Below, one piece after another: positions 1 to 9,705 of a stretch of 64,000 nucleotides of DNA (positions are counted from its first letter, which is position 1; every line of letters starts with the position of its first letter). This DNA comes from Sinomonas cyclohexanicum. GTDB lineage: Bacteria; Actinomycetota; Actinomycetes; Actinomycetales; Micrococcaceae. A model generated the notes under the pieces. It saw nothing but the letters and a program-made list of their open reading frames with translations. It was not told the DNA's origin and made no database searches. The position numbers and the translations under genes are program-made. The stretch is from NCBI RefSeq assembly GCF_020886775.1, contig NZ_AP024525.1, positions 3,472,001-3,536,000 of the forward strand. The letters run 5' to 3'.

Positions 1-72
1 CCCGGACCCTGCCAGAACCGATCGGCGTACGCTGTCGAGGAATTCCGGCTCGACGCCGCGCAGTCCACTCAT
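1..72 (-). CDS. N-terminal end of a putative TadA/CpaF-like secretion ATPase (partial, runs off left edge)
   Basis: Only the first 24 codons are present (M-S-G-L-R-G-V-E-P-E-F-L onward), starting at an ATG that overlaps the TGA of the upstream ssd-like gene in an ATGA arrangement. The visible residues hold no diagnostic motif. The assignment rests on context: in many actinobacteria the Ssd/CpaE-like gene is followed directly by tadA and tadBC pilus-assembly genes. The 4-base overlap implies translational coupling. It could be another product; the frame and overlap are seen, the function is inferred. Confidence 0.45.
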   Translation of the reverse strand, partial: MSGLRGVEPEFLDSVRRSVLAGSG

Positions 73-1238
73 CGCGCTGCCCTCCGCCCACGTTCGGCGA
101 GACGCGCGCCCACGGCGAGCGCGGCGACGTCGTCCATCACCGGACCCGTCCGGCCGACGGGATCAGAGAGCGTGGCGAGAACCGCCTGTGCAAGCCCACG
201 GACGGACCGGTGACGGCCGAGATCCATGAGCCGTCCTGCCTCGGCCGCGGCGGCGGCGCGCCTGAGATGGGGAATGCGTCCGACGAGCGGGCACCCGACG
301 AGATCGCTCAGTCGTTCCGCGTCGGTCCCCTCGGCGGTGCGTCCACGCACCACAGCGCCCACCGGAACCGGCGGGAGCTCATGCAGCAGCTGTGAAGCGG
401 ACAGCGCGGCGCCGAGCGTTCCCGGCAGCACGACGAGGACCTGGTCGCTCGCCCATCCGAAGTCGTCGAGCCCCTCACGCCCGCGCCCCACGTCGATCAC
501 GACGAGGTCGAAGGCGGAGCGCGCGGCGTCGAGCGCACCCGCGACGGCGGTCCCCGGTACCGGAACGGCCCGTCCCGGCCCCGCCGGCCACGACAGGAGC
601 GCGGTGCCCCCGACCCGTGGCAGCGACGCGGCGAGCTGCGCGGGGTTGATGGCCCCGCTCGCGGACGCGAGGTCGGGCCAGCGCAGGCCCTCTCCGGGCC
701 GCTCGCACAGGGAGGCCTCAAGGCCTCCCGCGAGCCGGTCGCCGTCCACGAGGAGCGTCTCAGCGCCGTCGAGTGCCGCGGCCGCGGCGAGGAGCGCCGC
801 TGTAGTGCTCGCCCCGGCGCCCCCACAGCCGCCCAGGACACCGACGATGCTCCCGGAGGGGCCCTCGGGCCCACGCCGGGAGAGGAACTCGACGAGCCAG
901 CCTGCGGCGTCAGGCAACTCTGCAACATGGTCGACCCCCAGCGCCGCGGCCCGCGTCCAGAGCGTCTGGTGGTGCTCCGGCCGGCCGACGAGCACGCTGG
1001 TGCCGCGGCGCTGTGGCGGAAGCTCCACCACGTCCGGGCCGACCAGCACGAGGTCCGCCTCGCGCCACACCGCATGCGTGCCGCCGGCGGCAGCGACCCC
1101 CTCGAACGCCACGCCCGCAACGGCCGCGACCCGCGCGCACTCCTCGAGCAGGGCGCTGTCACCCGTGATGCAGCACACGGTCGCGCTCGCTTCCGGGAGC
1201 CAGCCCGGTTCCCATCTGTCGTGTCCGATTGCTTCCAT
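69..1238 (-). CDS. ssd: Ssd/CpaE-like septum-site or pilus-localisation P-loop protein
   Basis: This protein of about 389 residues has a receiver-like N-terminal half (about 15-115) and a MinD/CpaE-type ATPase half. A deviant Walker A, GGCGGAGAST (about 136-145), begins the second half, followed by LLVDGDRLAGG, the switch-type aspartate segment of the MinD superfamily. The family is the secretion/septum-site protein seen upstream of tad genes (CpaE in Caulobacter, Ssd in mycobacteria), acting at the inner face of the membrane. A longer frame extends upstream, but the ATG at 1238 gives a homologous-looking N-terminus and leaves a 113-bp divergent promoter region. The signature lysine of a standard Walker A is not obvious, as in CpaE relatives. 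Whether the role is pilus localisation or division control cannot be settled here. Confidence 0.75.
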   Translation of the reverse strand: MEAIGHDRWEPGWLPEASATVCCITGDSALLEECARVAAVAGVAFEGVAAAGGTHAVWREADLVLVGPDVVELPPQRRGTSVLVGRPEHHQTLWTRAAALGVDHVAELPDAAGWLVEFLSRRGPEGPSGSIVGVLGGCGGAGASTTAALLAAAAALDGAETLLVDGDRLAGGLEASLCERPGEGLRWPDLASASGAINPAQLAASLPRVGGTALLSWPAGPGRAVPVPGTAVAGALDAARSAFDLVVIDVGRGREGLDDFGWASDQVLVVLPGTLGAALSASQLLHELPPVPVGAVVRGRTAEGTDAERLSDLVGCPLVGRIPHLRRAAAAAEAGRLMDLGRHRSVRGLAQAVLATLSDPVGRTGPVMDDVAALAVGARLAERGRRAAR

Positions 1239-1351
1239 GCGTCCCAGCGTTGTCGGGCCCCCTCTCAACGGGAACGGCGCTCGCCTCGTATGTGGACAAC
1301 ACGCCGGGGTGTCTCGTGTGGAGGACAAGTGCGGCCACAAGAGCCGCGAGA

Positions 1352-3034
1352 ATGAGGAGCGTGTATGCACTCGTTGTCCCCGCCTCGGACGGCAGCGTGC
1401 TCGTTCAGCGCATGGAACGCACGGGCGGCTTGACGTCGGACCCGGAGACGGTGCCGCGCTCTGGTCTCGCGGACGCCATCCGCGGGATCGAGGAGCGCCA
1501 GCGGCCCCGTTGGGTCTGGGAACGCACCGCCGACTTCTACCCGAGTCTGCTGACGGCGGGGGTCAGGGTGGACCGGTGCCATGACCTCTCGCTCTCTGCC
1601 GCCGTCCTCGCCCATTCCGCGTACACGTCCGGGTACAGGCCCGGGATCGGGCTTCCCGGCGCCATCGATTCGGACGATGAACCGGTCGGCGGCCTCCCGG
1701 CCGCCGCTCCGTCACCGCTGCAGGGGACGCTGTTCGAACCCGCGGGGGCGCCCGGACCCGGCGCGGACGTCCTTGCAGCCGAGCTACGCCGCCAGCTCGC
1801 CGCCGTCGCCCGGTCCCCGCGGGCGGGTCGTCTCAGGCTGCTGCTGGCCGCGGAATCGGCGGGCGCGCTCGTCGCGGCAGAGATACAGCACGCGGGCATG
1901 CCCTGGGACGTCGCCGCCCATGATGCCCTCCTCACCGCGAGGCTCGGACCCCGCCCCGCGCCGGGGGCCCGGCCCGCGCTGCTCGAAGCGAAGGCCGCCG
2001 AGCTCCGGGCGGGGCTGGGGTCGCCGAGGCTCAACCCTGACTCCCCGCAAGAGCTCATACGCGCGCTCCATCGAGCCGGCATCGAGGCGCGGACCACGCG
2101 GGCGTGGGAGCTTCGCCAGTACGCCCATCCCGCAATCGCGCCCCTCCTGGAGTACAAGAAGATGGCCCGGCTCCTCTCGGCCAACGGCTGGGCCTGGCTC
2201 GACGCGTGGGTACGGGACGGACGATTCCGCCCCGAGTACGTGGTGGGCGGAGTCGTGACGGGCCGCTGGGCATCCAGGGGCGGCGGGGCCATGCAGATCC
2301 CCGCGGACGTCCGCTCCGCCGCGCGCGCGCTGCCGGGCCACCGGCTCGTGGTGGCCGACGCCTCGCAGCTAGAGCCCAGGGTCCTCGCCGCGCTCGCCGG
2401 CGACGGTGCCATGGCTGCGGCCGCCCGCGGAAGTGATCTCTACGCCAGCATCGCCGCCGCCGGTTTCGGTGGCGACCGGGCCAAGGCCAAGGTCGCGCTG
2501 CTCGGTGCCATCTATGGCGCCACAACGGGAGAGTCGGGCCGGCTCATGCCGCAGCTCACGCGCCTCTATCCGCGGGCGGTCGCGCTCGTCGAGCGGGCCG
2601 CGCGCGACGGCGAACGCGGACTCACGGTCACGACCCACCTCGGGCGCAGCACTCCTCGCCCGTCGGAGCGATGGATCGCGTCGCAGCGGACGACAACAGC
2701 CGACGAGCAGCGCCGTGCCGACGCGATAGCGCGCGAGCGCGGCAGGTTCACCCGGAACTTCGTGGTGCAGGGAACCGCTGCCGAGTGGGCGGAGTGCTGG
2801 ATGGCCGACCTGCGAGGCAGGCTCCGCGGGCTCCAGCGCCAAGGCATGACCGCGGAACTCGTGTACTTCCTCCATGACGAAGTGGTGATCCATGCCGAAG
2901 AGGCCGCAGCAGAGGCGTGCGCGGCTGCCGTCCGCGATGCGGCACGGGCCGCGGGACGGCTCCTGTTCCCGGGAGCGCCAGTCGAGTTCCCGCTGAGCGT
3001 GGCGGTGGTCGAGTCCTACGACCAGGCCAAGTGA
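1352..3034 (+). CDS. DNA polymerase I-like protein (3'-5' exonuclease-like/polymerase, no 5' nuclease domain)
   Basis: This 560-residue protein carries all three family A polymerase motifs. Motif A is ADASQLEPR (Asp near residue 334), motif B is RAKAKVALLGAIYGATTGE (around 374-392), and motif C is LHDEVVIH (around 506-513). The N-terminal part is only about 200 residues before the thumb, so there is no FEN-type 5' nuclease, and the exonuclease region appears degenerate. Actinobacteria often encode such a short paralogue beside the full PolA. The start ATG follows a run of other upstream ATGs, but MRSVYALVV begins the conserved beta-strand pattern. It probably acts as a non-essential template-directed polymerase in repair; that role is inferred. 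It is divergent from the ssd-like gene. Confidence 0.85.
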   Translation: MRSVYALVVPASDGSVLVQRMERTGGLTSDPETVPRSGLADAIRGIEERQRPRWVWERTADFYPSLLTAGVRVDRCHDLSLSAAVLAHSAYTSGYRPGIGLPGAIDSDDEPVGGLPAAAPSPLQGTLFEPAGAPGPGADVLAAELRRQLAAVARSPRAGRLRLLLAAESAGALVAAEIQHAGMPWDVAAHDALLTARLGPRPAPGARPALLEAKAAELRAGLGSPRLNPDSPQELIRALHRAGIEARTTRAWELRQYAHPAIAPLLEYKKMARLLSANGWAWLDAWVRDGRFRPEYVVGGVVTGRWASRGGGAMQIPADVRSAARALPGHRLVVADASQLEPRVLAALAGDGAMAAAARGSDLYASIAAAGFGGDRAKAKVALLGAIYGATTGESGRLMPQLTRLYPRAVALVERAARDGERGLTVTTHLGRSTPRPSERWIASQRTTTADEQRRADAIARERGRFTRNFVVQGTAAEWAECWMADLRGRLRGLQRQGMTAELVYFLHDEVVIHAEEAAAEACAAAVRDAARAAGRLLFPGAPVEFPLSVAVVESYDQAK

Positions 3035-3100
3035 GGGGCCCGCCTCGGCCAGAACGTCAGTCTCCTGGCCACGTCAGGTGCGCCTCGATGCCCAGCCGGG

Positions 3101-3778
3101 TCACATGTCGATGCGGTGTTCCCTCGTCGTGTCCCAGGGGACGCCCCAGCCGAGGGCAGTGAATAGCGAGTCGAGGACCATGGCCGTGAAGCCCCAGACG
3201 AGAACGTCGTTGACCAGGAACCCCGGGCTCGCGAAGCGGGCACCCCGCCGATGGAGCACGACCATGACGCGGTTCGCGGGGTCGAGGAGGTCCCGCACGG
3301 GGGTCCGGAACACCTGGGCGGATTCGCCGTAGTCCACGACGTCCACGGGCGATGGGGCCGCCCACCAGCCGATGACCGGGGTGACCAGGAACCCGCTCAC
3401 GGCCATCCCTAGCGGCGGGAGTTCCCCGAGCACCTCGACGCCGGACGGATCGAGACCGGTCTCCTCGCGGGCCTCGCGCAAGGCGCAGTCCACGAGTGTG
3501 GCGTCTTCGGGGTCCTGGCCTCCCCCGGGGAACGCGACCTGGCCCGGATGCGATCCGAGGGTTGCGGCGCGCTCGAGGAGCAGGACGTCCAGCTCCGCGG
3601 GGGCGAGCGGGCGACGGGACACGGCCGGGACGTCGTCGAGGGCACCGAACAGCACAAGTACCGCGGCTCGGCGGAAGTCACCCGGGAGTGTGGCGGGGTG
3701 CCAGCGTCGGTCGAACGGGTCCGTTGCCCCTGCGCGGATGGACTCCACGAGGTCCTCGAGCTCGTCGCGTGCGCTCAC
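3101..3778 (-). CDS. NUDIX hydrolase, CoA pyrophosphatase type
   Basis: This 225-residue protein has the bipartite signature of the CoA-diphosphatase branch. The segment [20 protein letters not shown] (residues 67-85) matches the UPF0035-type motif upstream of the Nudix box, and REAREETG (101-108) supplies the metal-binding glutamates. The family cleaves CoA or other nucleoside diphosphate derivatives to 4'-phosphopantetheine and 3',5'-ADP; the exact substrate is not proven. The start is a GTG that overlaps the TGA of nth (GTGA), so the two are translationally coupled. A second NUDIX gene, frameshifted, lies at 24.9-25.8 kb. Confidence 0.88.
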   Translation of the reverse strand: MSARDELEDLVESIRAGATDPFDRRWHPATLPGDFRRAAVLVLFGALDDVPAVSRRPLAPAELDVLLLERAATLGSHPGQVAFPGGGQDPEDATLVDCALREAREETGLDPSGVEVLGELPPLGMAVSGFLVTPVIGWWAAPSPVDVVDYGESAQVFRTPVRDLLDPANRVMVVLHRRGARFASPGFLVNDVLVWGFTAMVLDSLFTALGWGVPWDTTREHRIDM

Positions 3779-4632
3779 GTCCCAGCACCCGTGGCGAGAG
3801 GCTCTCCGCTGCCCTGGGCTTCTGTCCGCCGGCGGATGGAGGCGGCAAGCGAGGCGTTGGCCATCATCTCGGCGTGCAGTGCTTCGCTCCCGGGAGCCAA
3901 CTCGAAGCGCAGGAGCTTGCGGGCCTTGGCCGGATCGGTCTCCCCCACTCCGTAGGACGGGCAGAGGGACGCGACGGTGCAGGCGCCGCACGCAGGCCTG
4001 CGCGCGAGGCAGACCCGGCGCCCGTGGAACACGACCCGGTGCGAGAGCATGGTCCAGTCCCGCGGCTCGAACAGCTCCATGACGTCGCGCTCCACGACGA
4101 GTGGGTCTTCCGAGGCCGTCCACCCGAAGCGCCGCGCGAGCCGGCCGAAATGGGTGTCCACGGTGATGCCCGGGACACCGAAGGCGTTGCCGAGCACCAC
4201 GTTCGCCGTCTTCCGCCCTACACCGGGAAGCGTGACGAGCTCGGTGAGGGTTCCCGGAACCTCGCCGTCGAACTCATCGACGATCTTCCGGGCGAGGGTG
4301 TGCAGGCTCCTCGTCTTGGCGCGGAAGAAGCCAGTGGGGCGGATGATCGCCTCGACGTCGGCGGGGTCCGCCTCCGAGAGTGCCCGTGCGTCCGGGTATC
4401 GGGCGAACAGGACGGGGGTCACCTGGTTGACGCGGACATCGGTGGTCTGGGCGCTCAAGACGGTGGCGACGAGGAGCTCGAACGGGTTCCTGAAATCGAG
4501 CTCAGCGTGGGCGTAGGGATAGGCCTCCGCGAGGGCGCGATTGATCTTGCGGGCACGGCGCTTGAGCGCGAGTGGCGACTCATCGGGGCTCATCCGCCGC
4601 CGACGCGGCTCGGGTCCTTTGGCTGCGCTCAC
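3775..4632 (-). CDS. nth: Endonuclease III (DNA glycosylase/AP lyase)
   Basis: This 285-residue base-excision repair enzyme removes oxidised pyrimidines and cleaves the abasic site. Visible features are the helix-hairpin-helix LPGVGRKTA (135-143, with the catalytic Lys141), the catalytic Asp159 in TVDTHFGRL, and a 4Fe-4S cluster loop with C208, C215, C218 and C224 in the expected C-x6-C-x2-C-x5-C spacing. The start is a GTG overlapping the stop of the upstream membrane-protein gene; an internal ATG at residue 14 is a plausible alternative. It sits in a three-gene run with overlapping ends (membrane protein, nth, NUDIX). Confidence 0.95.
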   Translation of the reverse strand: MSAAKGPEPRRRRMSPDESPLALKRRARKINRALAEAYPYAHAELDFRNPFELLVATVLSAQTTDVRVNQVTPVLFARYPDARALSEADPADVEAIIRPTGFFRAKTRSLHTLARKIVDEFDGEVPGTLTELVTLPGVGRKTANVVLGNAFGVPGITVDTHFGRLARRFGWTASEDPLVVERDVMELFEPRDWTMLSHRVVFHGRRVCLARRPACGACTVASLCPSYGVGETDPAKARKLLRFELAPGSEALHAEMMANASLAASIRRRTEAQGSGEPLATGAGT

Positions 4633-6317
4633 CCGCGTTCGATTCCGGCAAGCTCCCGGAGGACCCCGATGCGCCCGTCGCTGCTCTGGACCACGAACTC
4701 ACGGCCCCGGTCCTGGAGGGCAAGGATCCATTGGCCCGGGTGCAGTTCGAACACCGGCTGGCCCGTGGTCGGATCGACGGCCGTGCGCCGCTCGCTGACG
4801 GCGAACCAGAAGGCCTCGTAGGGTTCAGGCTCCTCGTATGCCTTCGTTGCCGCGATGTCCTCGTGCGGGACGCCGGCCCCGCGCGACGAGGCGGGGAACA
4901 CTGCCGTCGCCGGTCCGCCGAGGCCTTCGCGGGCGGCGCGTTCGGCGGCCGGGCGTTCCGCACTGGGCGCCCCGGCCTCCGGCCGCTCCCTCACAGGGCT
5001 CTCGACCACCGGGGCCACGGGCTCAGGCGCGCCGTACATCTCGCCGTCGGCCTCGCCGAAGTGGTCCATGGGTGCGGCGTCGGCCTCCTCCCGGCCCCGC
5101 TCGCCGTGCGTCGACGGCTGCCCCGATGCGGACGACGCCGCTCCCTCGCCGTCGGCTCGCCCGGCAACGTGCGCCTCGGTCGCCTCGAGGGCCGCACCGT
5201 CGCCGGCATTGACCGCGCCGAGGCCACCGAGCGCACCGACCGCAGCGGCCCCCCGCGGCGTGGCGTCCTCACGAGCGCTCTCCGGGTACTGGGCCCCCTG
5301 GTGCACTGCTTCGTCACGTTCGGCACGCGGGGCCGCCTCGGGCGCGGACGGCAGCACTGGCGCGGGCGACGACTCGGGCCCGAGGCCGCCGTCGAGCTCG
5401 TCCGGCGACGCGAGAAGGTCCGCGGCGCCCACGTCGACCGACCCGGCAGCGGCTCGCGCGGACTCGGCCCCCACTCCTGCTGCGGGCACGCCGTCGCCCG
5501 GTCCTACGTCCTCGGCGCCGGCCGGGCGACTGGTCTCCGCCGGGGCCACGTCGTCGGCCGACGGAACGCCGGCGGGGGCCCTACCCTCCGCCTGTCCCGA
5601 TCGGCCCGGACCCGACGCAGGCGGGACCCACGCACCGTCGTCCTGGTGGGCGCCCCACGCCGAGCCCGCAGCGGCCGCACCAGCGGCAGCCGCACCCCCC
5701 ACACCGCCGGCCACTGCGCCAGCGGGGCTCCCGTCCGTCCCCGGCTTGGAGCCCGCAGGCTCCCCCGAGCCATCGGGGCGGGCCGCACCTGCGGCGCCGG
5801 CGGCCGGCTTGGGCCGCCGCACGGCCGGCACGGCGTCGCGGGCCGTGACGTGGGCCGGCACCTCGACGCGGCCGTCGAAGTCGGCGGCGAAGGGCGGAAT
5901 GAGCCGGGCGAGCGTCGTCGCGGCCAGCATCGCGAGCCCGCCCAGGAGTCCCACCACGGCTCCGGCCGTGAGGGTCGTGACCGTCAGGATGAGGTAGAAG
6001 GCCGTGCTGAGCACCGCGACCACCGAGGCGAACTGGTCCACCGAGAGGGACCCGATCCGCAGTGACCGCTTCGGCTCGACCCGACGCCACGCGAACAGGG
6101 CTGCCGCCGCGATGGGCCCGAGGACGCCGATCGCGAGGAAGAACAGGTTCGAGGCGTTCCAGAGGTTCGCGAACAGGAAACGGTCGAACAGGGGCAGGAG
6201 CGACGCCACGAACGTGATGACGACACCCCCGCCGAGCGTGAGGTCACGGACGGTGAACGGCCCGAGTACGGCCTCGCTGCGGCGCCCTTCGGACGGGCTC
6301 TTGCTGGGTTCAGACAT
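4629..6317 (-). CDS. Membrane protein with long Ala/Gly/Pro-rich linker, unknown function
   Basis: This 562-residue protein is not one I recognise. The N-terminal 145 residues hold four hydrophobic segments (about 29-45, 58-77, 95-117 and 118-138). About 300 residues of low-complexity A/G/P/E-rich sequence follow (about 150-480). A compact C-terminal domain of about 70 residues contains [20 protein letters not shown] and a strand-rich ending ([20 protein letters not shown]). The long linker is probably cytoplasmic and disordered. Its stop overlaps the nth start, which places nth and the NUDIX gene in its transcript. The 318 bp upstream is shared with the divergent acs gene. Confidence 0.6.
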   Translation of the reverse strand: MSEPSKSPSEGRRSEAVLGPFTVRDLTLGGGVVITFVASLLPLFDRFLFANLWNASNLFFLAIGVLGPIAAAALFAWRRVEPKRSLRIGSLSVDQFASVVAVLSTAFYLILTVTTLTAGAVVGLLGGLAMLAATTLARLIPPFAADFDGRVEVPAHVTARDAVPAVRRPKPAAGAAGAARPDGSGEPAGSKPGTDGSPAGAVAGGVGGAAAAGAAAAGSAWGAHQDDGAWVPPASGPGRSGQAEGRAPAGVPSADDVAPAETSRPAGAEDVGPGDGVPAAGVGAESARAAAGSVDVGAADLLASPDELDGGLGPESSPAPVLPSAPEAAPRAERDEAVHQGAQYPESAREDATPRGAAAVGALGGLGAVNAGDGAALEATEAHVAGRADGEGAASSASGQPSTHGERGREEADAAPMDHFGEADGEMYGAPEPVAPVVESPVRERPEAGAPSAERPAAERAAREGLGGPATAVFPASSRGAGVPHEDIAATKAYEEPEPYEAFWFAVSERRTAVDPTTGQPVFELHPGQWILALQDRGREFVVQSSDGRIGVLRELAGIERG

Positions 6318-6538
6318 GAGTCACTCCTTCGGTCTTGGGGATCAGCCTAGCCACATGGCCTTGGGCGAACCTAGATGCAGTGCGGTGCACGAGGGGAGGC
6401 GAGCACGCCCGCACGAGCCCGCCGCTCGCCGTCGGACGCCTACCGCCTGCCGCACGGAACCGGCCGTCGGGCGCCGCCGTGTGACGTACGCAACGTCGTC
6501 GCGACCCCGATCGCGCTACTGTTGACGAAGGCAGCCGA

Positions 6539-6554
6539 TGTGTGCGGCCTCACA
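6539..6554. promoter_or_regulatory. Predicted GlxR/Crp-type binding site upstream of acs
   Basis: TGTGTGCGGCCTCACA matches the Crp/GlxR palindrome TGTGA-N6-TCACA at 9 of 10 fixed positions, and the flanking GA/TC pairs extend the symmetry. It lies 82 bp before the acs ATG, in the 318-bp divergent region 6318-6635. acs is a known Crp/GlxR target in several actinobacteria, and a GlxR-type regulator is encoded at 24126. The match is seen; binding is inferred. I see no other feature in this intergenic stretch. Confidence 0.55.
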
Positions 6555-6635
6555 TCGACGGCGGCCGTCCGCGACCGTCGCAGGAGGCGTCGGAAATCGG
6601 CTGCAGCACGCGAGGAACGAGCCGAAAGGACATCC

Positions 6636-8615
6636 ATGTCCCACGAAACCGTCAAGGGTGACGCCTTCGAGAACCTGCTCCGTGAGGAGCGCCAGTTCGC
6701 CCCAACGCCGGAGTTCGCCGCGGCGGCCAATGTCAACGAGGGCATCTACGCCGAGGCGAACGCGGATCGGCTGGCCTTCTGGGCGGACCAGGCGCGCAAG
6801 CACCTGACGTGGTCCAAGGACTTCACCGAGACCCTCGACTGGTCGAATCCCCCGTTCGCGAAGTGGTTCGTGGGCGGGGAAGTCAACGCGGCGTACAACG
6901 CGCTGGACCGGCATGTGGAGAACGGTCTCGGCGACAGGGTCGCGATCCACTTCGAGGGCGAACCGGGCGACACCGAGACCATCACCTACGCAGACCTGAC
7001 CGAACGCGTCAAGCGCGCCGCGAACGCCTTCGAGGCGCTCGGGGTGGCCAAGGGCGACCGGGTTGCCGTCTACCTTCCCATGATCCCCGAGGCCGTCGTG
7101 ACAATGCTCGCGTGCGCCCGGATCGGGGCGGTCCACTCGGTGGTGTTCGGCGGGTTCTCGGCCGAGGCGCTGCGCTCGCGCATCGACGACGCCGAGGCCA
7201 AGCTCGTCGTCACCGCGGACGGCACGTTCCGCCGCGGCAAGCCGTCCCCGCTCAAGCCGGCCGTGGACGAGGCCCTCGCCGAGGACGGGCACACCGTCCA
7301 GCACGTCCTCGTGGTCAAGCGCAACAAGCAGGATGTCGCGTGGACCGAGGGCCGCGACCTGGACTGGTCCGAGGCGATGGGTGCTGCTTCCCCCGAGCAC
7401 ACGGCAGTGGGCCACGACTCCGAGCACCCGCTCTACATCCTGTACACGTCCGGCACCACCGGGAAGCCCAAGGGCATCCTGCACACGACCGGCGGCTACC
7501 TGACCCAGTGCGCGTTCACGCACTCGGCGGTATTCGACCTCAAGCCTGAGACGGACGTCTACTGGTGCACCGCGGACATCGGGTGGGTCACGGGCCACTC
7601 CTACGTCACGTACGCCCCGCTCATCAACGGCGCCACCCAGGTCATGTACGAGGGCACCCCGGACTCCCCCCATCAGGGGCGCTGGTGGGAGATCGTCGAG
7701 AAGTACAAGGTCTCGATCCTCTACACGGCCCCGACCGCGATCCGCACCATGATGAAGTGGGGCTCGGACATCCCGGCCAAGTACGACCTCAGCTCAATCC
7801 GCGTCCTCGGCTCCGTGGGCGAGCCCATCAACCCCGAGGCGTGGATGTGGTACCGCGACGTCATCGGCCACGGCAGGGCCCCGATCGTGGACACGTGGTG
7901 GCAGACCGAGACGGGCGCGATCATGGTCGCGCCGCTCCCGGGCGTCACCGCCACGAAGCCGGGCTCGGCCCAGGTCCCGCTCCCGGGCATCGCCGTGGAT
8001 GTCGTGGACGAGGCCGGGCACGCCGTTCCGAATGGCCACGGCGGCTTCCTCGTGATCCGCGAGCCGTGGCCGTCGATGCTCCGCACCATCTGGGGGGACC
8101 CCGAGCGGTTCAAGGACACGTACTGGTCCCGGTTCGAGGGCATGTACTTCGCCGGGGACGGCGCGAAGAAGGACGACGACGGCGACATCTGGCTCCTGGG
8201 CCGCGTCGACGACGTCATGAACGTCTCGGGCCACCGCCTCTCCACGACCGAGATCGAGTCCGCGCTCGTCTCGCACCCGTGGGTCGCGGAGGCCGCCGTG
8301 GTCGGCGCCGCCGACGAGACGACCGGTCAGGCCGTGGTCGCGTTCGTGATCCTGCGCGGCGAGGCGGAGCTCCCGACCGGTGAGAACGCCGGCGACGAGA
8401 TCATCCAGACGCTGCGGAACCACGTGGGCCATGAGATCGGCCCGATCGCGAAGCCCCGCCACGTCCTTGTGGTCCCGGAGCTGCCCAAGACCCGCTCCGG
8501 CAAGATCATGCGCCGCCTCCTCAAGGACGTCGCCGAGGGCCGCGACCCGGGCGACGCGACGACCCTCGCCGATCCGAGCGTGATGCACAAGATCGCGGCG
8601 GACCTGCGCAAGTAG
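6636..8615 (+). CDS. acs: Acetyl-CoA synthetase (AMP-forming)
   Basis: This 659-residue enzyme activates acetate with ATP and CoA to acetyl-CoA, AMP and pyrophosphate. Seen motifs are the P-loop-like [11 protein letters not shown] (about 269-279), WWQTETG (about 421-427), and the C-terminal [14 protein letters not shown], whose lysine is the usual acetylation-regulated catalytic residue. Length fits the family. The ATG at 6636 has GAAAGGA 6 bases upstream; the frame stays open further upstream, but that sequence is not protein-like. A strong bidirectional hairpin follows the stop codon. Regulation by GlxR is likely from the site at 6539-6554. Confidence 0.97.
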   Translation: MSHETVKGDAFENLLREERQFAPTPEFAAAANVNEGIYAEANADRLAFWADQARKHLTWSKDFTETLDWSNPPFAKWFVGGEVNAAYNALDRHVENGLGDRVAIHFEGEPGDTETITYADLTERVKRAANAFEALGVAKGDRVAVYLPMIPEAVVTMLACARIGAVHSVVFGGFSAEALRSRIDDAEAKLVVTADGTFRRGKPSPLKPAVDEALAEDGHTVQHVLVVKRNKQDVAWTEGRDLDWSEAMGAASPEHTAVGHDSEHPLYILYTSGTTGKPKGILHTTGGYLTQCAFTHSAVFDLKPETDVYWCTADIGWVTGHSYVTYAPLINGATQVMYEGTPDSPHQGRWWEIVEKYKVSILYTAPTAIRTMMKWGSDIPAKYDLSSIRVLGSVGEPINPEAWMWYRDVIGHGRAPIVDTWWQTETGAIMVAPLPGVTATKPGSAQVPLPGIAVDVVDEAGHAVPNGHGGFLVIREPWPSMLRTIWGDPERFKDTYWSRFEGMYFAGDGAKKDDDGDIWLLGRVDDVMNVSGHRLSTTEIESALVSHPWVAEAAVVGAADETTGQAVVAFVILRGEAELPTGENAGDEIIQTLRNHVGHEIGPIAKPRHVLVVPELPKTRSGKIMRRLLKDVAEGRDPGDATTLADPSVMHKIAADLRK

Positions 8616-8622
8616 CAGCCAG

Positions 8623-8679
8623 CGCACGACGGCGGCGCCTCACCCCAGCGGGCAAGGGGTGAGGCGCCGCCGTCGTGCG
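8623..8679. terminator. Bidirectional hairpin between acs and the LacI-family gene
   Basis: A perfect stem of 24 base pairs (8623-8646 with 8656-8679) and a 9-base loop separates two convergent genes. The arm starts CGCACGACGGCGGCGCCTC. There is no clear U-tract, as is common for high-GC actinobacterial terminators. Similar words recur in the hairpins at 17924-17964 and 46378-46412. Confidence 0.8.
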
Positions 8680-8693
8680 TGGCCAGAGGCGCG

Positions 8694-9695
8694 TCAGCAC
8701 CCGCAGGAGGCCCGTCGCACAAGTGTCGGCGGGAAGATCCGATGGGCCGTTGGGCCTTCTCCCACGAGGGCCTCGACGGCAGCGCGGGCCATCTGGGCAA
8801 TCGGCTGGGCGAGCGTCGTGAGACCGGGCCAGCTGTACTCGGCCTCAGGCGAGCCGTCGAAGGAGACGATGGCGATGTCCCGGGGCACCCGCACGCCGGA
8901 CTCGTGGAAGCCGCGCAGGAGCCCCACGGCGAGGATGTCCGAGCTCGCGAACAGCGCGGTGGGCCGGTTGGCGGAGGCGGCGAGCTCGAGGCCCACACGG
9001 TAGCCGTCCGCACGGTGGAACGGCGCCCTGATGACGGGACCGGGCACGAGCCCGGCCGCGCGGATTCCCTCGAGCCAGCCCACCTCGCGCCCGTCGAGCC
9101 CTCCGCCGGTCGCCGTACCCATGACGAGTCCGATGTCACGGTGCCCGTGCCCGGCGAGGTGTTCGACTGCGGCGCGCGCGCCTTCGCGGAGGTCCACGCC
9201 CACGGAGGCGAAACCCGGACTCTCCGCACTGTGGTTGAGCAGGACGACGGGGATGTCCGCCGACTCGAGGTCGCGCAGGTCCGGCTCGAACAGCACGCTC
9301 GAGAGGAACACGCCATCCACACGTCGGCTGGCAAAGCTCTCGACGTGCCGGCGCTCGGCCGCGACGGACGCGTCCGAGTTGGCGATGAGGAGCGCGTAGC
9401 CGCGCTCGGCCGCGGCCACCTCGACCGCGTGGGCGAGCATGACGAAGAACGGGTTCGTCGAGTCCGGGACAATCATGCCCAGCATCTCGCTCGAGCCGAG
9501 CTTGAGGGCACGGGCCGCAGCGTTCGGGCGGTAGCCGAGCACGGCAATCGCATCGCGCACCCTCGCCTCGGTCGCCGGGGCGACCTTCTTGGGGCCGCCG
9601 TTGACCACATAGCTCACCACGGCCGTGCTGACACCAGCCAGCCGCGCGACGTCCTTGCGGGTCGCGGTCGGCTTGGCGGCGGGGGTGTGCGGCAT
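8694..9695 (-). CDS. LacI-family transcriptional regulator (alpha-galactoside locus)
   Basis: This 333-residue regulator has an N-terminal HTH (TRKDVARLAGVSTAVVSYVV), the hinge region with LGYRPNAAARALKLG, and a periplasmic-binding-protein-like sensor domain (LGMIVPDSTNPFF onward). It ends in RRASCGC. The start is uncertain between ATG 9704 and ATG 9695; the latter has a weak GGTGG in the right place. It follows the oxidoreductase gene (stop 9706) and is probably co-transcribed with it. The inverted operator pair in the divergent promoter at 10991-11085 is its likely target, which would put the oxidoreductase, this gene and the ABC importer/alpha-galactosidase under one sugar-responsive repressor. 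Confidence 0.9.
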   Translation of the reverse strand: MPHTPAAKPTATRKDVARLAGVSTAVVSYVVNGGPKKVAPATEARVRDAIAVLGYRPNAAARALKLGSSEMLGMIVPDSTNPFFVMLAHAVEVAAAERGYALLIANSDASVAAERRHVESFASRRVDGVFLSSVLFEPDLRDLESADIPVVLLNHSAESPGFASVGVDLREGARAAVEHLAGHGHRDIGLVMGTATGGGLDGREVGWLEGIRAAGLVPGPVIRAPFHRADGYRVGLELAASANRPTALFASSDILAVGLLRGFHESGVRVPRDIAIVSFDGSPEAEYSWPGLTTLAQPIAQMARAAVEALVGEGPTAHRIFPPTLVRRASCGC

Positions 9696-9705
9696 GGCCA
9701 CCATG

